DNA of 64,000 nt, from contig CAXKWD010000009.1 of the NCBI GenBank assembly GCA_964059195.1, positions 148,361,890-148,425,889 of the forward strand, in the 5' to 3' direction. The notes under the pieces are model-generated. The model saw only the letters and a program-made list of their open reading frames with translations, ran no database searches and was not told the origin of the DNA. This DNA comes from Ectobius pallidus (lineage: Eukaryota > Arthropoda > Insecta > Blattodea > Ectobiidae). A program made the translations under genes and the position numbers. Shown in pieces: positions 43,568 to 52,858 of this stretch; position 1 is the stretch's first letter; every line of letters begins with the position of its first letter.

Positions 43568-44938
43568 TCTATAATAATAAAAGGAAGTGTTTGTCTTTCT
43601 GTCTGTACGCGATGCCCAGCGAAATCTACTGAACGCAGAGATCTGAAATTTTAAACATAGATGGACTGAAGGGTGGGCGAATGCACCTCAAAGCCGGATT
43701 TTTAATTTTAGCTTTCATTCGCGAGTTATGAGTCAAAAAAGGACAGAAAACTTGCATCTTTTGCTCTTTCGAATCATCAGTTTTCAGTAATACATTTCAT
43801 TTGTCAAATCAATTGCAGGTGGCTTTGGCTATTTTTGTCATAACTTGGAAATAAAAGGATCGCGATCGCTTGAATTTTGTAAACTCTCGCTGGTCGATTT
43901 ATTTGTTTATAATGTCAAGGCACGCAGACATCCGAAATTTTCACCCTAGACGGAAGAGGGGTAATGAATATAGGCCTAAATGGGCAAGCATTGTTCGATT
44001 TGGACGAAACTCACTATACAGGGGTTTTCTGGGCCAAGGAACTCGAATCTGATGCGCTTTGTAATCGTGGAATCCACTACAAAGCCAAATTTTTAGCTAT
44101 TTCGTTAATTATTAATGGTTTTGTTTAGGCTTATGGATGTTTGGCGTGAAAGTGTAAATAAATATAATGCTTTAACAATTATTATACTCTTAATTTTTAA
44201 TCTTCCGATTAATTTATTTAACCTGGCGGAGTTAAGGCCTTAAGGCCTTCTCTACCACTCAGCCAGGGCAAAACCATGAAATAAATAATAATAATTATAA
44301 TAATAAATTAAAACAAGAATTGATATGCAGCACCTGAATAAAAGAAACGTAAGTTACATTAAATACAAAGACAAAAATTCAAACATAAGTACTTGGATAA
44401 TATATAATACAAATGGAAAAAAAAGATGAAATATTAAACAAATACATTCTTAGTTAATACAAAATATAATTAAACATGTTTAAAAAATTACTAATTAAGA
44501 AATTATCGTAGTCCACCGCTGTGGCTCAGCGGATGCGTTCAATCCTCTCACGCAGCGGGCCCGGGTTCGATTCCTGGTCGGGACAAGTTACCTAGGTGGG
44601 GTTTTTCCTCACCTTTGAGACAAATGTCGGGTAACTTTAGGCCCTCTGGTCCCCAGATATCATCTGGCCGTCATTATCATCTTCATCCCATCCTCGCCTT
44701 GTTCTGAGTGAGTGTGTGTGTGAATGGTGTGTCTAGTCCTATGTGTTCGTGTTGTCTCGAAGGTGGCCCCGGCATTGGGCTGATCACTCATCCGGGGAGG
44801 CCCTCCATGTCCTTGTCTGGTCAAAAAAGTATGTATGTGATCCAAAGGTAATCCCTCTCCCGACAGGTCGCGGCCCTGTAAGGCCCGGGCGGCTTGGGTC
44901 GCTTAAATCCTAAAAAAGGGGGAGGTAAAACTACGAAA

Positions 44939-44970
<32 letters not shown>

Positions 44971-45004
44971 AATTATCGTGGGCGAAGCCGCGGGGATCTG
45001 CTAG
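43568..45004 (+). mobile_element. Helitron interrupted by a SINE and another insertion
   Basis: 5' TCTATAATAATAAAAGGAAG preceded by A; standard interior (CCAGCGAAATCTACTGAACG, CGCGATCGCTTGAA, ACGAAACTCACTATACAGGG); 3' end GGGCGAAGCCGCGGGGATCT GCTAG followed by T. Interrupted after about 44208 by ~300 bp of unidentified sequence and at 44511 by a SINE. Interior otherwise matches the ~530-bp copies. Confidence 0.8.
44511..44971 (+). mobile_element. tRNA-derived SINE with (GAAA)n tail, copy 2
   Basis: GTCCACCGCTGTGGCTCAGC (A box), GGGTTCGATTCCTGGTCGGG (B box), body as at 7347, tail (GAAA)n at 44937-44970. Flanked by AAATTATCGT on both sides (before 44508 and from about 44971), a target duplication of 10 or more bases, as expected for LINE-driven insertion. 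The duplicated bases belong to the Helitron 3' end, so the SINE came later. Confidence 0.9.
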
Positions 45005-45009
45005 TAAAG

Positions 45010-45135
45010 AATATATAGTAATATTGCGATACAAGTGCCGTAAGCGGTGCATACGGATCGAGGAAAGGGCGCCTCGTTTTTTTCAATTTCCGAGATCCGT
45101 TATGCGCTGACGGCACGAGTATTGCATGCTATTTT
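45010..45135. repeat. Imperfect hairpin repeat around GTGCCGTAAGCG
   Basis: ATTGCGATACAAGTGCCGTA AGCG.. pairs imperfectly with CGCTGACGGCACGAGTATTG CATGC; the centre has GATCGAGGAAAGGGCGCCTC and CCGAGATCCGT, also roughly self-complementary. GC-rich island in A+T DNA. Not recognised. Confidence 0.45.
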
Positions 45136-45794
45136 TTGCACGATGATTATTTATACCAATTTAATTATATTAATTGAGATATTAGCTGAAAATATTATGT
45201 TTACACACTATTGAAGATGGATGTTATATTTCAGAAAGCGATTCGCATGTGTTGGTTGTTATGGGGACCTAATATTTGTCCTGTTAAAGTCGCCTCAAAC
45301 TGGGGGGCCTTGGTCCATAAAGGCTTGTATTATGATTTTACTTACGGCACAGTGTGCTTTTTGTAATTTTTACCGCACGGAAATTTCTTTTGTTTTCATA
45401 GCAACCAGATTGCGTGCGGGAATGTCAAGTTACGATCCACGGCGACAATATTCGTAAGTACCACTAATTAGTTACGTCGTACAAAAAAAATATTTTTATA
45501 TATTTTTAAAATTAAGTTTTTGAGCATTATCGAAGTTTGATAATTCATGTTTCTGAACCCTAACGGACATGATGACGTATACGAGTCCCGATTAACGTGG
45601 AACTGATTTCGTGATGGCGGATGTGTTAAAGGTCGCAGTGAAGGGAGATCTGAAAGGTCACTTTTTGGTAGAAACTCCTGACATTTCATGAGTCAGCTTT
45701 CCCCCCACTCTACCAAGGATGCTTCTCAATCAGTTACAAACTCCGATTATACGTACGTCAATTATGTATTTATTTTGCTTTAAATATTTGCAAC
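45136..45794. other. Unassigned stretch
   Basis: Frames at 45221-45457 (+) and 45468-45689 (-) have no recognisable domain. No TIRs found. Confidence 0.3.
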
Positions 45795-45852
45795 TGCGAG
45801 GTGGACGAGATGGTAACGTCTTGGACTCGCATTCGGGAGGTCCCAGGTTCAA

Positions 45853-45893
<41 letters not shown>
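45795..45893 (+). repeat. tRNA-like SINE head followed by GT/TA microsatellite
   Basis: GCGAGGTGGACGAGATGGTA ACGTCTTGGACTCGCATTCG GGAGGTCCCAGGTTCAATG, like 312-376 inverted, running straight into (GT)n and (TA)n at 45854-45893. Confidence 0.55.
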
Positions 45894-45894
<1 letters not shown>

Positions 45895-46379
45895 ATTATA
45901 TGACGGAAATTAAATTTTGCAGACAAATTTTAAATTGCATGTAAAAATCTAGAATAATGTACATGAAAATAATAAACTATGGATATAGGTTAATCATTAT
46001 GTCGAGGGTTTTCTTCGCAGTCCGACTTGGGTTTTATAAATTGTGTGAGAAATTGAGTTTCACAATTTATGGGTCCAATAATAATCTCAGGAAGAAGAAA
46101 TGAAAAGTCAGGATGGTATAATAAAGGACTTTAAGAAAGATGAAAATCCAAAATTGGCCTAGAGCAGTCAAGAATAGGAAAGGATCAAAGGAAATTGTTG
46201 AGAAGGCCAAGACGTTCAATACCTGAAGTTGTAGTGCCTCAAGAAGAAGAAGAATAAGAAGAAGAAGATGGGTTGAAATTAAAACATTATTTCTGTTTCT
46301 TCTGCGTGGCACCTTCCAATTTATAACTAAATATATTTTTCGCATTTCAACTGCTGGTAAAAACCGAGACCCATATATA
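45894..46379. other. Unassigned stretch
   Basis: A GAAGAAGAAGAATAAGAAGA purine run near 46240. No gene recognised. Confidence 0.3.
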
Positions 46380-47067
46380 CGAGGGCTGTTTTTTTTCAAC
46401 CTCCGATGGGGCATAAAATGAAAACCACAGTGAAAATCAAAACTGTTTTATTTGGAACATTTAGGTACACCTTCTAGCTACTTCTGTACGTAGTTTCGTT
46501 CCGATTGAAACATTTATGGTAGCGTGGTACCATTTTTCCAATACCCTCTTCATAGAAGCTTGCCGCCAGCGTATTGAGAAGGGTCCCCACGGCATTTTAA
46601 AGTTTTTTTGAATTTCTTTGTTGGTGTGGAAGCCAGATATTAGGTTTGTTCGGGAAATTTGTGTGCATCCATTGTTTGGATTGTTTTTTGGATTCTGGAT
46701 TGTCGTAACGAATCCACGTTTCATCCCCCGTCACGATGGATTTCAAAAACTTGTTCCCGTGCCGAGTGACTTTCATTTGTTTTGGCAGCTGAAGAAAGAT
46801 CTGGAAGGACAGAGCTTCCACACCAACGAAGAACTTCAAAACACTTCAAAATGCCGTGAGGACCCTTCTCAATACGCTGGCGGCAAGCTTCTATGAAGAG
46901 GGTATTGGAAAAATGGTACCACGCTACCACAAATGTTTCAATCGGAACGAAACTACGTACAGAAGTAGCTAGAAGGTGTACCTAAATGTTCCAAATAAAA
47001 CAGTTTTGATTTTCACTGTGGTTTTCATTTTATGCCCCATCGGAGGTTGAAAAAAAAACAGCCCTCG
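46380..47067. mobile_element. Foldback mariner with ~205-bp inverted ends and transposase fragments
   Basis: CGAGGGCTGTTTTTTTTCAA CCTCCGATGGGGCATAAAAT at the left is repeated inverted at the right; TA on both borders (46378-46379, 47068-47069). The - strand reads KFLKSIVTGDETWIRYDNPE then SKKQSKQWMHTNFPNKPNIW (46839 down to 46630), the mariner transposase block with a catalytic Asp (TGDETW). The + strand at 46765-46890 reads VPSDFHLFWQLKKDLEGQSF HTNEELQ, the C-terminal block with the last catalytic Asp, in the opposite direction. So two 3' halves are joined in inverted orientation and cannot make an enzyme. Confidence 0.9.
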
Positions 47068-47093
47068 TACTTCAAAATAAACATTATATCTAA

Positions 47094-47664
47094 CTAGCAT
47101 GTGCCCGCGGCTTCGCCCGCGATAATTATTTCAAAAATTAAAAATTAAGAGCATAATAGTAAAATCATTATATTTATTAACACCTAAATCACGTGGACTA
47201 CATACCACGATTAGATAGCATCGTCTGGTAAAAGCGACCTCAGATTCGAGTTTCTTGGCCCAGAAAACCTCTGTATAGTGAGATTCGTCCAAATAAAACA
47301 ACGTTTGACCATATTTAGGGCTTACAACATTCAAGCGATCGCGAAAGTATTATAATGATACCTTCTCTAATTTGTCAAACATCCATTTCATTTAATCCAA
47401 ACCCACCTGATACAACTGGCAACAATATGTTCTGTGAATTTGTTTGAATAATTCTGTGTAAAAAGGGGTTAAGTATTTTCAAAAACATTTAATTTTTGGC
47501 AGTTAAAATCAGAATTTTTCAAAATCCTTTCTTAGTGAGCACCTACATTATGAAACGAAGGTACTGTCAAAATTCCAAGTCTCTACCTGTTATAGTTTAG
47601 GCTGTACGTTGATTCCTGTCAGTCAGTCAGTCAGTCAGGACAAAGCCTTTTATATATATAGAGA
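47094..47664 (-). mobile_element. Helitron, complete copy (GGCTTTGTCCTGAC subfamily)
   Basis: On the - strand: TCTCTATATATATAAAAGGC (from 47664) to GCGGGCACATGCTAG (47094), A before and T after. The hairpin GCGGGCGAAGCCGC lies just before CTAG. A 67-codon frame (47334 down to 47131) is nearly identical to one in the copy at 54543 and is part of the repeat; no Rep or helicase is present, so the copy is non-autonomous. Confidence 0.9.
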
Positions 47665-47971
47665 TTAAATTAAACAAAATGTACAGTTTTCGCAGAAAGT
47701 GAAACACGCTGGGTTTCCAACCACTGTACACTCAGTTACAAGGTCGACTTCCCCAGCCTGGATGCGAACTCGACACTACCAGGCGATCTCCTTACACGAC
47801 GCTTCTATTTCTTTAGGATAATATCCAGACGAGGTCCTGGTTCAAATCCAAGCAAGAGAGTGTTTCAGAGTGCGGTTTGTGATTTTACCATTGGGGGGGG
47901 GGGGGGATGCCTATTACGGTATCCATCTACCCCTAAAATCAGAATTTTTCAACAAAAAATCATTTATGAAG
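47665..47971. other. Unassigned, possible tRNA-like remnants
   Basis: GATGCGAACTCGACACTACC and GGTCCTGGTTCAAATCC look like B-box sequences in both directions; too decayed to call. A G run (12) at 47894. Confidence 0.3.
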
Positions 47972-48460
47972 TGAATATTCTTTAGATAGGGGTAAATCGA
48001 GAGCTTGTGTAACGCTCAAAAATCGTCACGAAATTAGTGAGGTGTGACGGAACGGACTGCACAGAAAACAATCAACTCAATGATTAGGCTTATCCAAAAT
48101 TAAAAAAAAAAACCTACATTAAAAAATTAAAAAATTCAAAGATCCAAAATTTAAAAATTCCAAAATTAACAAAATTCAAAGATCCAAAATTCAAAAGTCC
48201 AAAAATCTAAAATTTAATAGATTAAAAATCCAAAATTAAAAAATCCAAGTTTCAAAAATTTAAAAAATTAAAAATTAAGAAATAAAAAAAATTAAAATGT
48301 AATAATAAAAAATCCGAAATTAAAAAATCCAAAATTAAAAATTAAAAAACTCCAAAAACCCAATATTAAAAAGTCCAACAATCCAAAATTCAAGAAATCC
48401 AATAATCCAAAATTGAAAAATCCAAAAATTAAAACAAGTTTCACTTCTGTCGCGTGGCGT
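47972..48460 (+). mobile_element. Helentron-like A+T-minisatellite element, copy 7 (both tips clipped)
   Basis: Head begins at TAGATAGGGGTAAATCGAGA (the GAAGTGAAACTTC tip is lost), then CGTCACGAAATTAGTGAGGT and CGGACTGCACAGAAAACAAT, A+T core, and AAGTTTCACTTCTGTCGCGT GGCGT, where the hairpin is cut through its loop. Confidence 0.75.
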
Positions 48461-48902
48461 CTTTTCCCCAGACCAATTTGAATGACCCTCGTATATTTGT
48501 GGCTGTACAGAGGTTTGACTGTATAACACAAGCTAGCCACCTCGTCCAAAACCTCGCTTAGCCGAGCCCCGTTATACAAGCAGAGGCTGGGTCGCGAACC
48601 ACAGTCAAGAACCGTTTCACATGATTTTGGACTCGGCTGGTTTCGATCAAGGACATCAGGTTGAAGTTCAGGGCGAACTGGGCGGAAACTGGCAGAGATC
48701 GTGACGCAATCAGTGCAGTGTGACCAACCCTGCGTACACTTTCACGAAGTCTTTGTAACACATTCACTGATTTCCACTGAGCCAGGAACTTATTATTGTT
48801 ATTATTATTATTTTTATTTTTATTATTATTAACAATAATAGTGTTTTATTGCCATTCAGCAATGTACAGGTAGTAGACGTCATGATTTTAATAAAAAGTC
48901 CA
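48461..48902. other. Unassigned stretch with AAT microsatellite
   Basis: 48480-48760 has GC-richer sequence and opposing frames, none recognised; (ATT/TTA)n at 48790-48842. Confidence 0.35.
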
Positions 48903-49575
48903 CAGGTACGAATCCTGGTCGGGACAAATTACCTAGGTTGCATTTTTGCCGGGGTTTTTCCTCACCTGTGACTGTAGGGTTGCCACCTTTTGGTAAGGCT
49001 AAGGCGGGACAATTATCGAATATATGCATATCGCCGATCTTCATACCTAAATTTGTACATGGAACAATTTATTAATAAGAGAAAGATGGTATATATTCAT
49101 TACAAAGCCAAAACTGAATAGGCCGTGTAACAGTAACACTAACATTAGACAAGAAAAGGCTAGCAAAATAATAAAAAATAGATATATGCGTCCCTCTTAG
49201 GCATAATTCGGGACGCTGAAAATGTTCTTAAAATGCGGGATGTCCCGCCAAATTCGGGACAGGTGGCAACGCTACCTGTGAGACAAATGTCAGGTAACTT
49301 TATGCCCTTGTGGTCCCCAGATATCATCTGGCCATCATTTTCATCTTCATCCCTTCCTCGCCTTGTTGGGAGTGAGTGAGTGTGTGTGTGTGTGTGTGTG
49401 AATGGTGTGTCTCGCCCTATGTGTTCGTGTTGTCTCGGAGGTGGTCCCGGCATTGGGCACTCATCCCTCCATATCCTTGTCTGGTCAAAAAAGTATGTAT
49501 GTGATTCATAGATAATCCCTCTCTGGACAGGTCGCGGTCCTGTAAGGCCCGGGCGCCGTGGGTCGCTTAATTGTT
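48903..49575 (+). mobile_element. tRNA-derived SINE, copy 3, split by a MITE
   Basis: Begins in the B box (ACGAATCCTGGTCGGGACAA) and continues with CCTCACCTGTGA, then from 49277 GACAAATGTCAGGTAACTTT, CCATCATTTTCATCTTCATC and GTCGCGGTCCTGTAAGGCCC. A 300-bp element interrupts it at 48972-49276. The A box is missing. Confidence 0.8.
48972..49276. mobile_element. hAT-like MITE, TAGGGTTGCCACC family, nested in SINE
   Basis: TAGGGTTGCCACCTTTTGG at the left and GACAGGTGGCAACGCTA at the right. CCTGTGAC before and CCTGTGAG after are an 8-bp duplication with one mismatch (allowing 2 extra bases at the left tip). Contains GGGACAATTATCG and GGGATGTCCCGCC. Confidence 0.7.
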
Positions 49576-49583
49576 CCTATAAA

Positions 49584-50398
49584 TAGGCTTGCCATACGTC
49601 CCGGTTTGACCGGGACAGTCCCGGTTTTCAGACAAAATTCCGGTTCCCCGGCAGGTTTAAATCACGTCCCGGTAAAAATTAAATTTGATTTCTAGATTAC
49701 CAAAATAGTCTAAAAAAAAGCTCTAGCCAATGTAAAGTAAATTCTTAAATACTTATGTAAATATTGTTCAAATTTTTATTCCTTATTCAAAGTGTTTCTT
49801 CTTACTTTAAAGTAACTTTTAAATATTAACATGTTAGAAATAAAATGTTTAAATTGATATGCTTACGTCATTTGTTATTACCCCTGGTTTAGGTTTCTAA
49901 TCAGCAACCATTTATTCATAGCATTGAGAATAAACTACCCTCTAAAACACTCTAAAAACCCGCCAGGGGTGTGTACCCTTGATTACATAGGCGTACCGAG
50001 GGGGGAAAAATTGATTAAAAAAAGGAAAATTGTATAATTTTTTTAAGTCTGCCCATAAATTACTTAAAACAAGTATAAAGCGTGGGAAGCTTAAAACTCG
50101 TTGTTTTGCGTCTTAATTTTTACAATTTTCCGGGGAAGCCCCCGGAAGCGAAAAACTCGTTATTTTGCTTCTTATTTTTTAAAATTTTCCGGGGCAACAC
50201 CCCCGGAAGCGAAAAACTCGTAATTTTGCATCTAAATTTTTTAAATTTTCCGGGGGAGGACCCCCGGATCCCCCTCTCCCGGATGTTATAACCCCCCCCC
50301 CAATATGGTCGGCCTGGTTACGCCTATGCTTGATTACCCACGACGCTGGGGGGCATTCCGGTGTCCCGGTTGAACATTTCAGAAATCTGGCAAGCCTG
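49584..50398. mobile_element. hAT-type element, TAGGCTTGCCA..GGCAAGCCTG, just upstream of the EcR-A exon
   Basis: TAGGCTTGCCATACGTCCCG at the left and CCCGGTTGAACATTTCAGAA ATCTGGCAAGCCTG at the right; flanks CCTATAAA and TGTATAAA (6 of 8 match). GTCCCGGTTTGACCGGGACA near the left is a small palindrome. Split by another hAT element at 49986-50328. Ends 75 bases before the EcR-A exon. Confidence 0.8.
49986..50328. mobile_element. hAT-type element CATAGGCGTACC/GGTTACGCCTATG, nested, copy 2
   Basis: Inverted copy of 16610-17063. Perfect 8-bp target duplication CTTGATTA at 49978-49985 and 50329-50336. Holds three tandem ~60-bp units with AAGCTTAAAACTCGTTGTTT-like and TTTTCCGGGG..CCCCCGGAAG blocks (about 50085-50270). 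Confidence 0.9.
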
Positions 50399-50472
50399 TG
50401 TATAAAGGAGAGGTAAATCTGAAGTAAAGGTAAAGATAATTTAAATAATAGTTGGCTTTGCATTTGTTTCAG

Positions 50473-50528
50473 ATGACTCTGGAGTCGGGCAGGGGGCCGA
50501 GATGAGTGTGTGGTGAAGTGCCAGTGCC
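50473..50528 (+). other. EcR: 5' untranslated part of the EcR-A exon, with splice acceptor
   Basis: A pyrimidine-rich stretch ending TTTGTTTCAG at 50463-50472 is a good 3' splice site, and the sequence after it is GC-rich, like the coding part. From 50473 to the start codon at 50529 there is an in-frame TGA (50514-50516). This points to an upstream non-coding exon, so an EcR-A promoter further upstream. I could not identify that first exon in the window. The acceptor lies only about 75 bases after the end of a hAT-type element. The acceptor is inferred from sequence, not from transcript data. Confidence 0.75.
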
Positions 50529-50811
50529 ATGGACGTGTTCAACAACAGTGCCGAGTTGCTACTCGGCGGTGCCAGTGTCAAGACGGAGCCCCGGGTCACG
50601 AGCCCGGCGCCCAGCTCTAGCGGGGGCGCCCTATTCAGCGGGATCGCCTCCAGCAACAAGCGCCCCCGCCCTGACGACTGGCTGTCCTCGCCCGCCCCCC
50701 TCACGCCGTCCCCGGGTCCGCCCGGGCACCCATACACCGTCATCTCCAATGGCTACTCGTCACCCATGTCCTCGGGCAGCTATGACCCCTACAGTCCCAA
50801 CGGAAAAGTCG
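50529..50811 (+). CDS. EcR: Ecdysone receptor, EcR-A-specific N-terminal coding exon (partial CDS)
   Basis: Encodes the A-isoform-specific part of the N-terminal A/B (AF-1) region of the ecdysone receptor, the nuclear hormone receptor that pairs with USP/RXR and switches on moulting genes when bound to 20-hydroxyecdysone. Seen: 94 codons from a Met in good context (gccATGg), with an in-frame TGA at 50514-50516 just upstream, so this is the real start. A sumoylation-type VKTE sits at residues 17-20, a basic NKRPRP at 43-48, DDWLSSP at 49-55, a Pro-rich stretch at 55-68, and SNGYSSPMSSGSYDPYSP at 73-90. These match, in order, the EcR-A motifs known from other insects (an NKRPR block, a DW-S-P block and an SNGY.SPM..GSYDPYSP block). 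The exon ends GTCG|GTAAGT in phase 1, leaving the first base of a Gly codon, as expected for the junction to the common Gly-Arg-(E/D)-Asp-Leu-Ser exon. DNA- and ligand-binding domains are outside the window. The exon is far more GC-rich than its surroundings. Confidence 0.95.
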
Positions 50812-50876
50812 GTAAGTAAATAAAACAACTATACTATTCTATTTCGGTGGTGGATATTTCTGTAATAAATTATTAC

Positions 50877-51700
50877 TAGGGCAAGGAATTTGATGATTTT
50901 GCATCTTTTTGAAGTAAAACTTCTTCAGTGGCGGTAGAGGGTAAATCAGTCACACTAAAACCGTCACGAAATCAGTCACAATCAGTCACACTCTTACTTG
51001 TTTCGGTGCGGACTGCACAGAAAACAATCAACTCAATCAAAGGAAATTTTTCAGACCTTACTTCCTCAATGACAATAGACAATTCCTAAGCAATCTAAAG
51101 GTATATTATCTATTTTATGGAACCCGGAGGTTCATTACCGCCCAAATCCAAAATTAAAAAATACAAATTTCCAAAATTTAAAAAAAAAAAACAAAATAAA
51201 AAATTATAACATCCAAAAATCCAAAATTTAATAAATAATAAAATAAAAAATTTTAAAAATAAAAAAATAAACAATTCAAAGATCGAAAATTTAAAAAATT
51301 CAAAGATCCAAAATTAAAAAGTCCAAAATTTAAAAAAGTCCAAAATTTAAAAAAGTCCAAAAACCCAATATTAAAAAGTCCAATAATAAAAAATTGAAAA
51401 AATTAAAAAATTAATTAAAGTATTACTTCTGTCGCGTGGCGTTCAACGCACTCTTTTTTTATATGAAGGTTAAAAGATAGCTCGAATATCATGAAATAAT
51501 TTATTTCATAAGGTCAATTTGTTGCATTTTTTTTTTTTGCATTTTTTCGTCATTTTCAACAGATAGGTCTTTTTTGGCAATTTTAAGTCATTTTCTGCAT
51601 ATTTAGGTCATTTTTGGCATTTATAGGTCTATTTTGGCACTTTAGGTAATGTTTCAGTGGAGGTAGAGAGGACCTTTTCCAAGTACATTTCGATTCGGTT
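50877..51700 (+). mobile_element. hAT element remnant (TAGGGCAAGG family) with nested Helentron-like copy
   Basis: Starts TAGGGCAAGGAATTTGATGA TTTTGCATC 65 bases after the EcR-A donor, is interrupted at 50911-51452, resumes TATGAAGGTTAAAAGATAGC and continues with GGTCATTTTTGGCATTTATA and TTTCAGTGGAGGTAGAGAGG (hATC remnant) to about 51690. The right terminus is lost. Collinear with 55746-56960. Confidence 0.8.
50911..51452 (+). mobile_element. Helentron-like A+T-minisatellite element, copy 8 (complete, target known)
   Basis: Head GAAGTAAAACTTCTTCAGTG with GTAGAGGGTAAATCAGTCAC and CGGACTGCACAGAAAACAAT; a small LINE 3' fragment (TATTATCTATTTTATGGAAC CCGGAGGTTCATTACCG) at 51100-51142; A+T core; end TACTTCTGTCGCGTGGCGTT CAACGCACTC then TTTTTTT. 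The host hAT element, intact at 55746, shows the empty site: the insertion went into a run of Ts between GCATC and ATGAAGG. This fixes both termini. Confidence 0.85.
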
Positions 51701-51984
51701 TAAGCCAATTCGTGTGCTTTTACCTGAATGAAGTTAACTATGTCTTATATGCACAAATGGTAGCACTGGTCACTACAAGGACTCGAATCGATTCATAACT
51801 TCCGTGGGATTACCTATGATAAAACGTCAGCTCGTTACTGGACACGTAAGGCATCAACGTGCAGTGATTAAAACGTCACATGATGCCAGTCAACACACAA
51901 AACAAAACAAAACAACAACAAAAAATATATATTTTATGCAACCTAACTTGGTTTGGAAATTTAAATAATATAAAATCAGGTAAA
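51701..51984. other. Unassigned stretch
   Basis: Includes AAAACAAAACAAAACAACAA near 51900. No recognised element. Confidence 0.3.
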
Positions 51985-52858
51985 CTGATGTAACAAAGTG
52001 CCAGTATGTTTTTGTTTAATCAGTTATGACTGCAATTATGATATGCAGAATATGTTTTTTTTTTAATTGATTTCCAAGTTAAGCTCCAGATTTATTCATC
52101 AAGCAGGGCTTACGGAAGAAGAAAGGTCTACCATCTCGGCCACCTGGGTCATTTTAATGGTCTAGTTGGATAAGCGCATGTAAATCAATAGTGTTTTTTG
52201 TCAAAGCTACCTGTATTTTAATTTCGAAGGCCTTATAAGATCACAGTAAAACAATAGGCTATGTTGTCAAGATAACTGATTTTCATTTTTTTTTTTTTTT
52301 TGTAAATTCTTTCGAATACGTATATTACCATAAAATAGGCACTAAATTGAGCATTACTCCGAAACAGGTCAACCGATTTTATCCATTATGAATAGACGTC
52401 TTCCCATGGACATTATAAATGTGCATACCAAGTTTCATAAAAATCCGGTAAACCGTATTTGAGTTACCGCGTCTTTAAAATATACACTAAATTGGGTTTT
52501 ACTCCGGTACCGGTCAACAGATTAGGTTCAAATTCAATAGAGCAATTCTCATGGACGTCATAAATTGGTATACCAAGTTTCATGGAAATCCGATACAGCG
52601 TATTTGAGTGATGGCGCCTTTCTATAGAAAGGCGCCATAATCTATTAAAATAGGCACTAAATTGGGCATTACTCCGGTACCGGTGAACCGATTTGGTTCA
52701 ATATCAATATGGTTCTTCCCATGGACATTATAAATGTGTTTTCCAAGTTTCATGAAAATCCGAAAAAGCGTATTTGAGTTATGGTGCGTACAGACACACG
52801 GACAGACATTTTTTCGTCCACCACACAATCTCATAAAGTACCATACTGGCACTTAATA
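51985..52858 (-). repeat. Internally tandem CCGGTACCGGAGTAA repeat, copy F
   Basis: Inverted relative to copy B: GTAACAAAGTGCCAGTATG at the left, CATACTGGCACTTAATAAA at the right. Contains GGTGGCCGAGATGGTAGACC (inverted, near 52130), a tRNA A-box-like block, also in copy B near 18550, so the tRNA-like part belongs to the family or a shared ancestral insertion. Confidence 0.85.

Noticed and set aside
50441..50823. Frames overlapping the EcR-A exon in other phases (50441-50749 -, 50506-50823 +)
   Set aside because: Low-complexity Pro/Ser/Arg-rich readings caused by GC-rich coding DNA; the EcR-A frame has clear family motifs.
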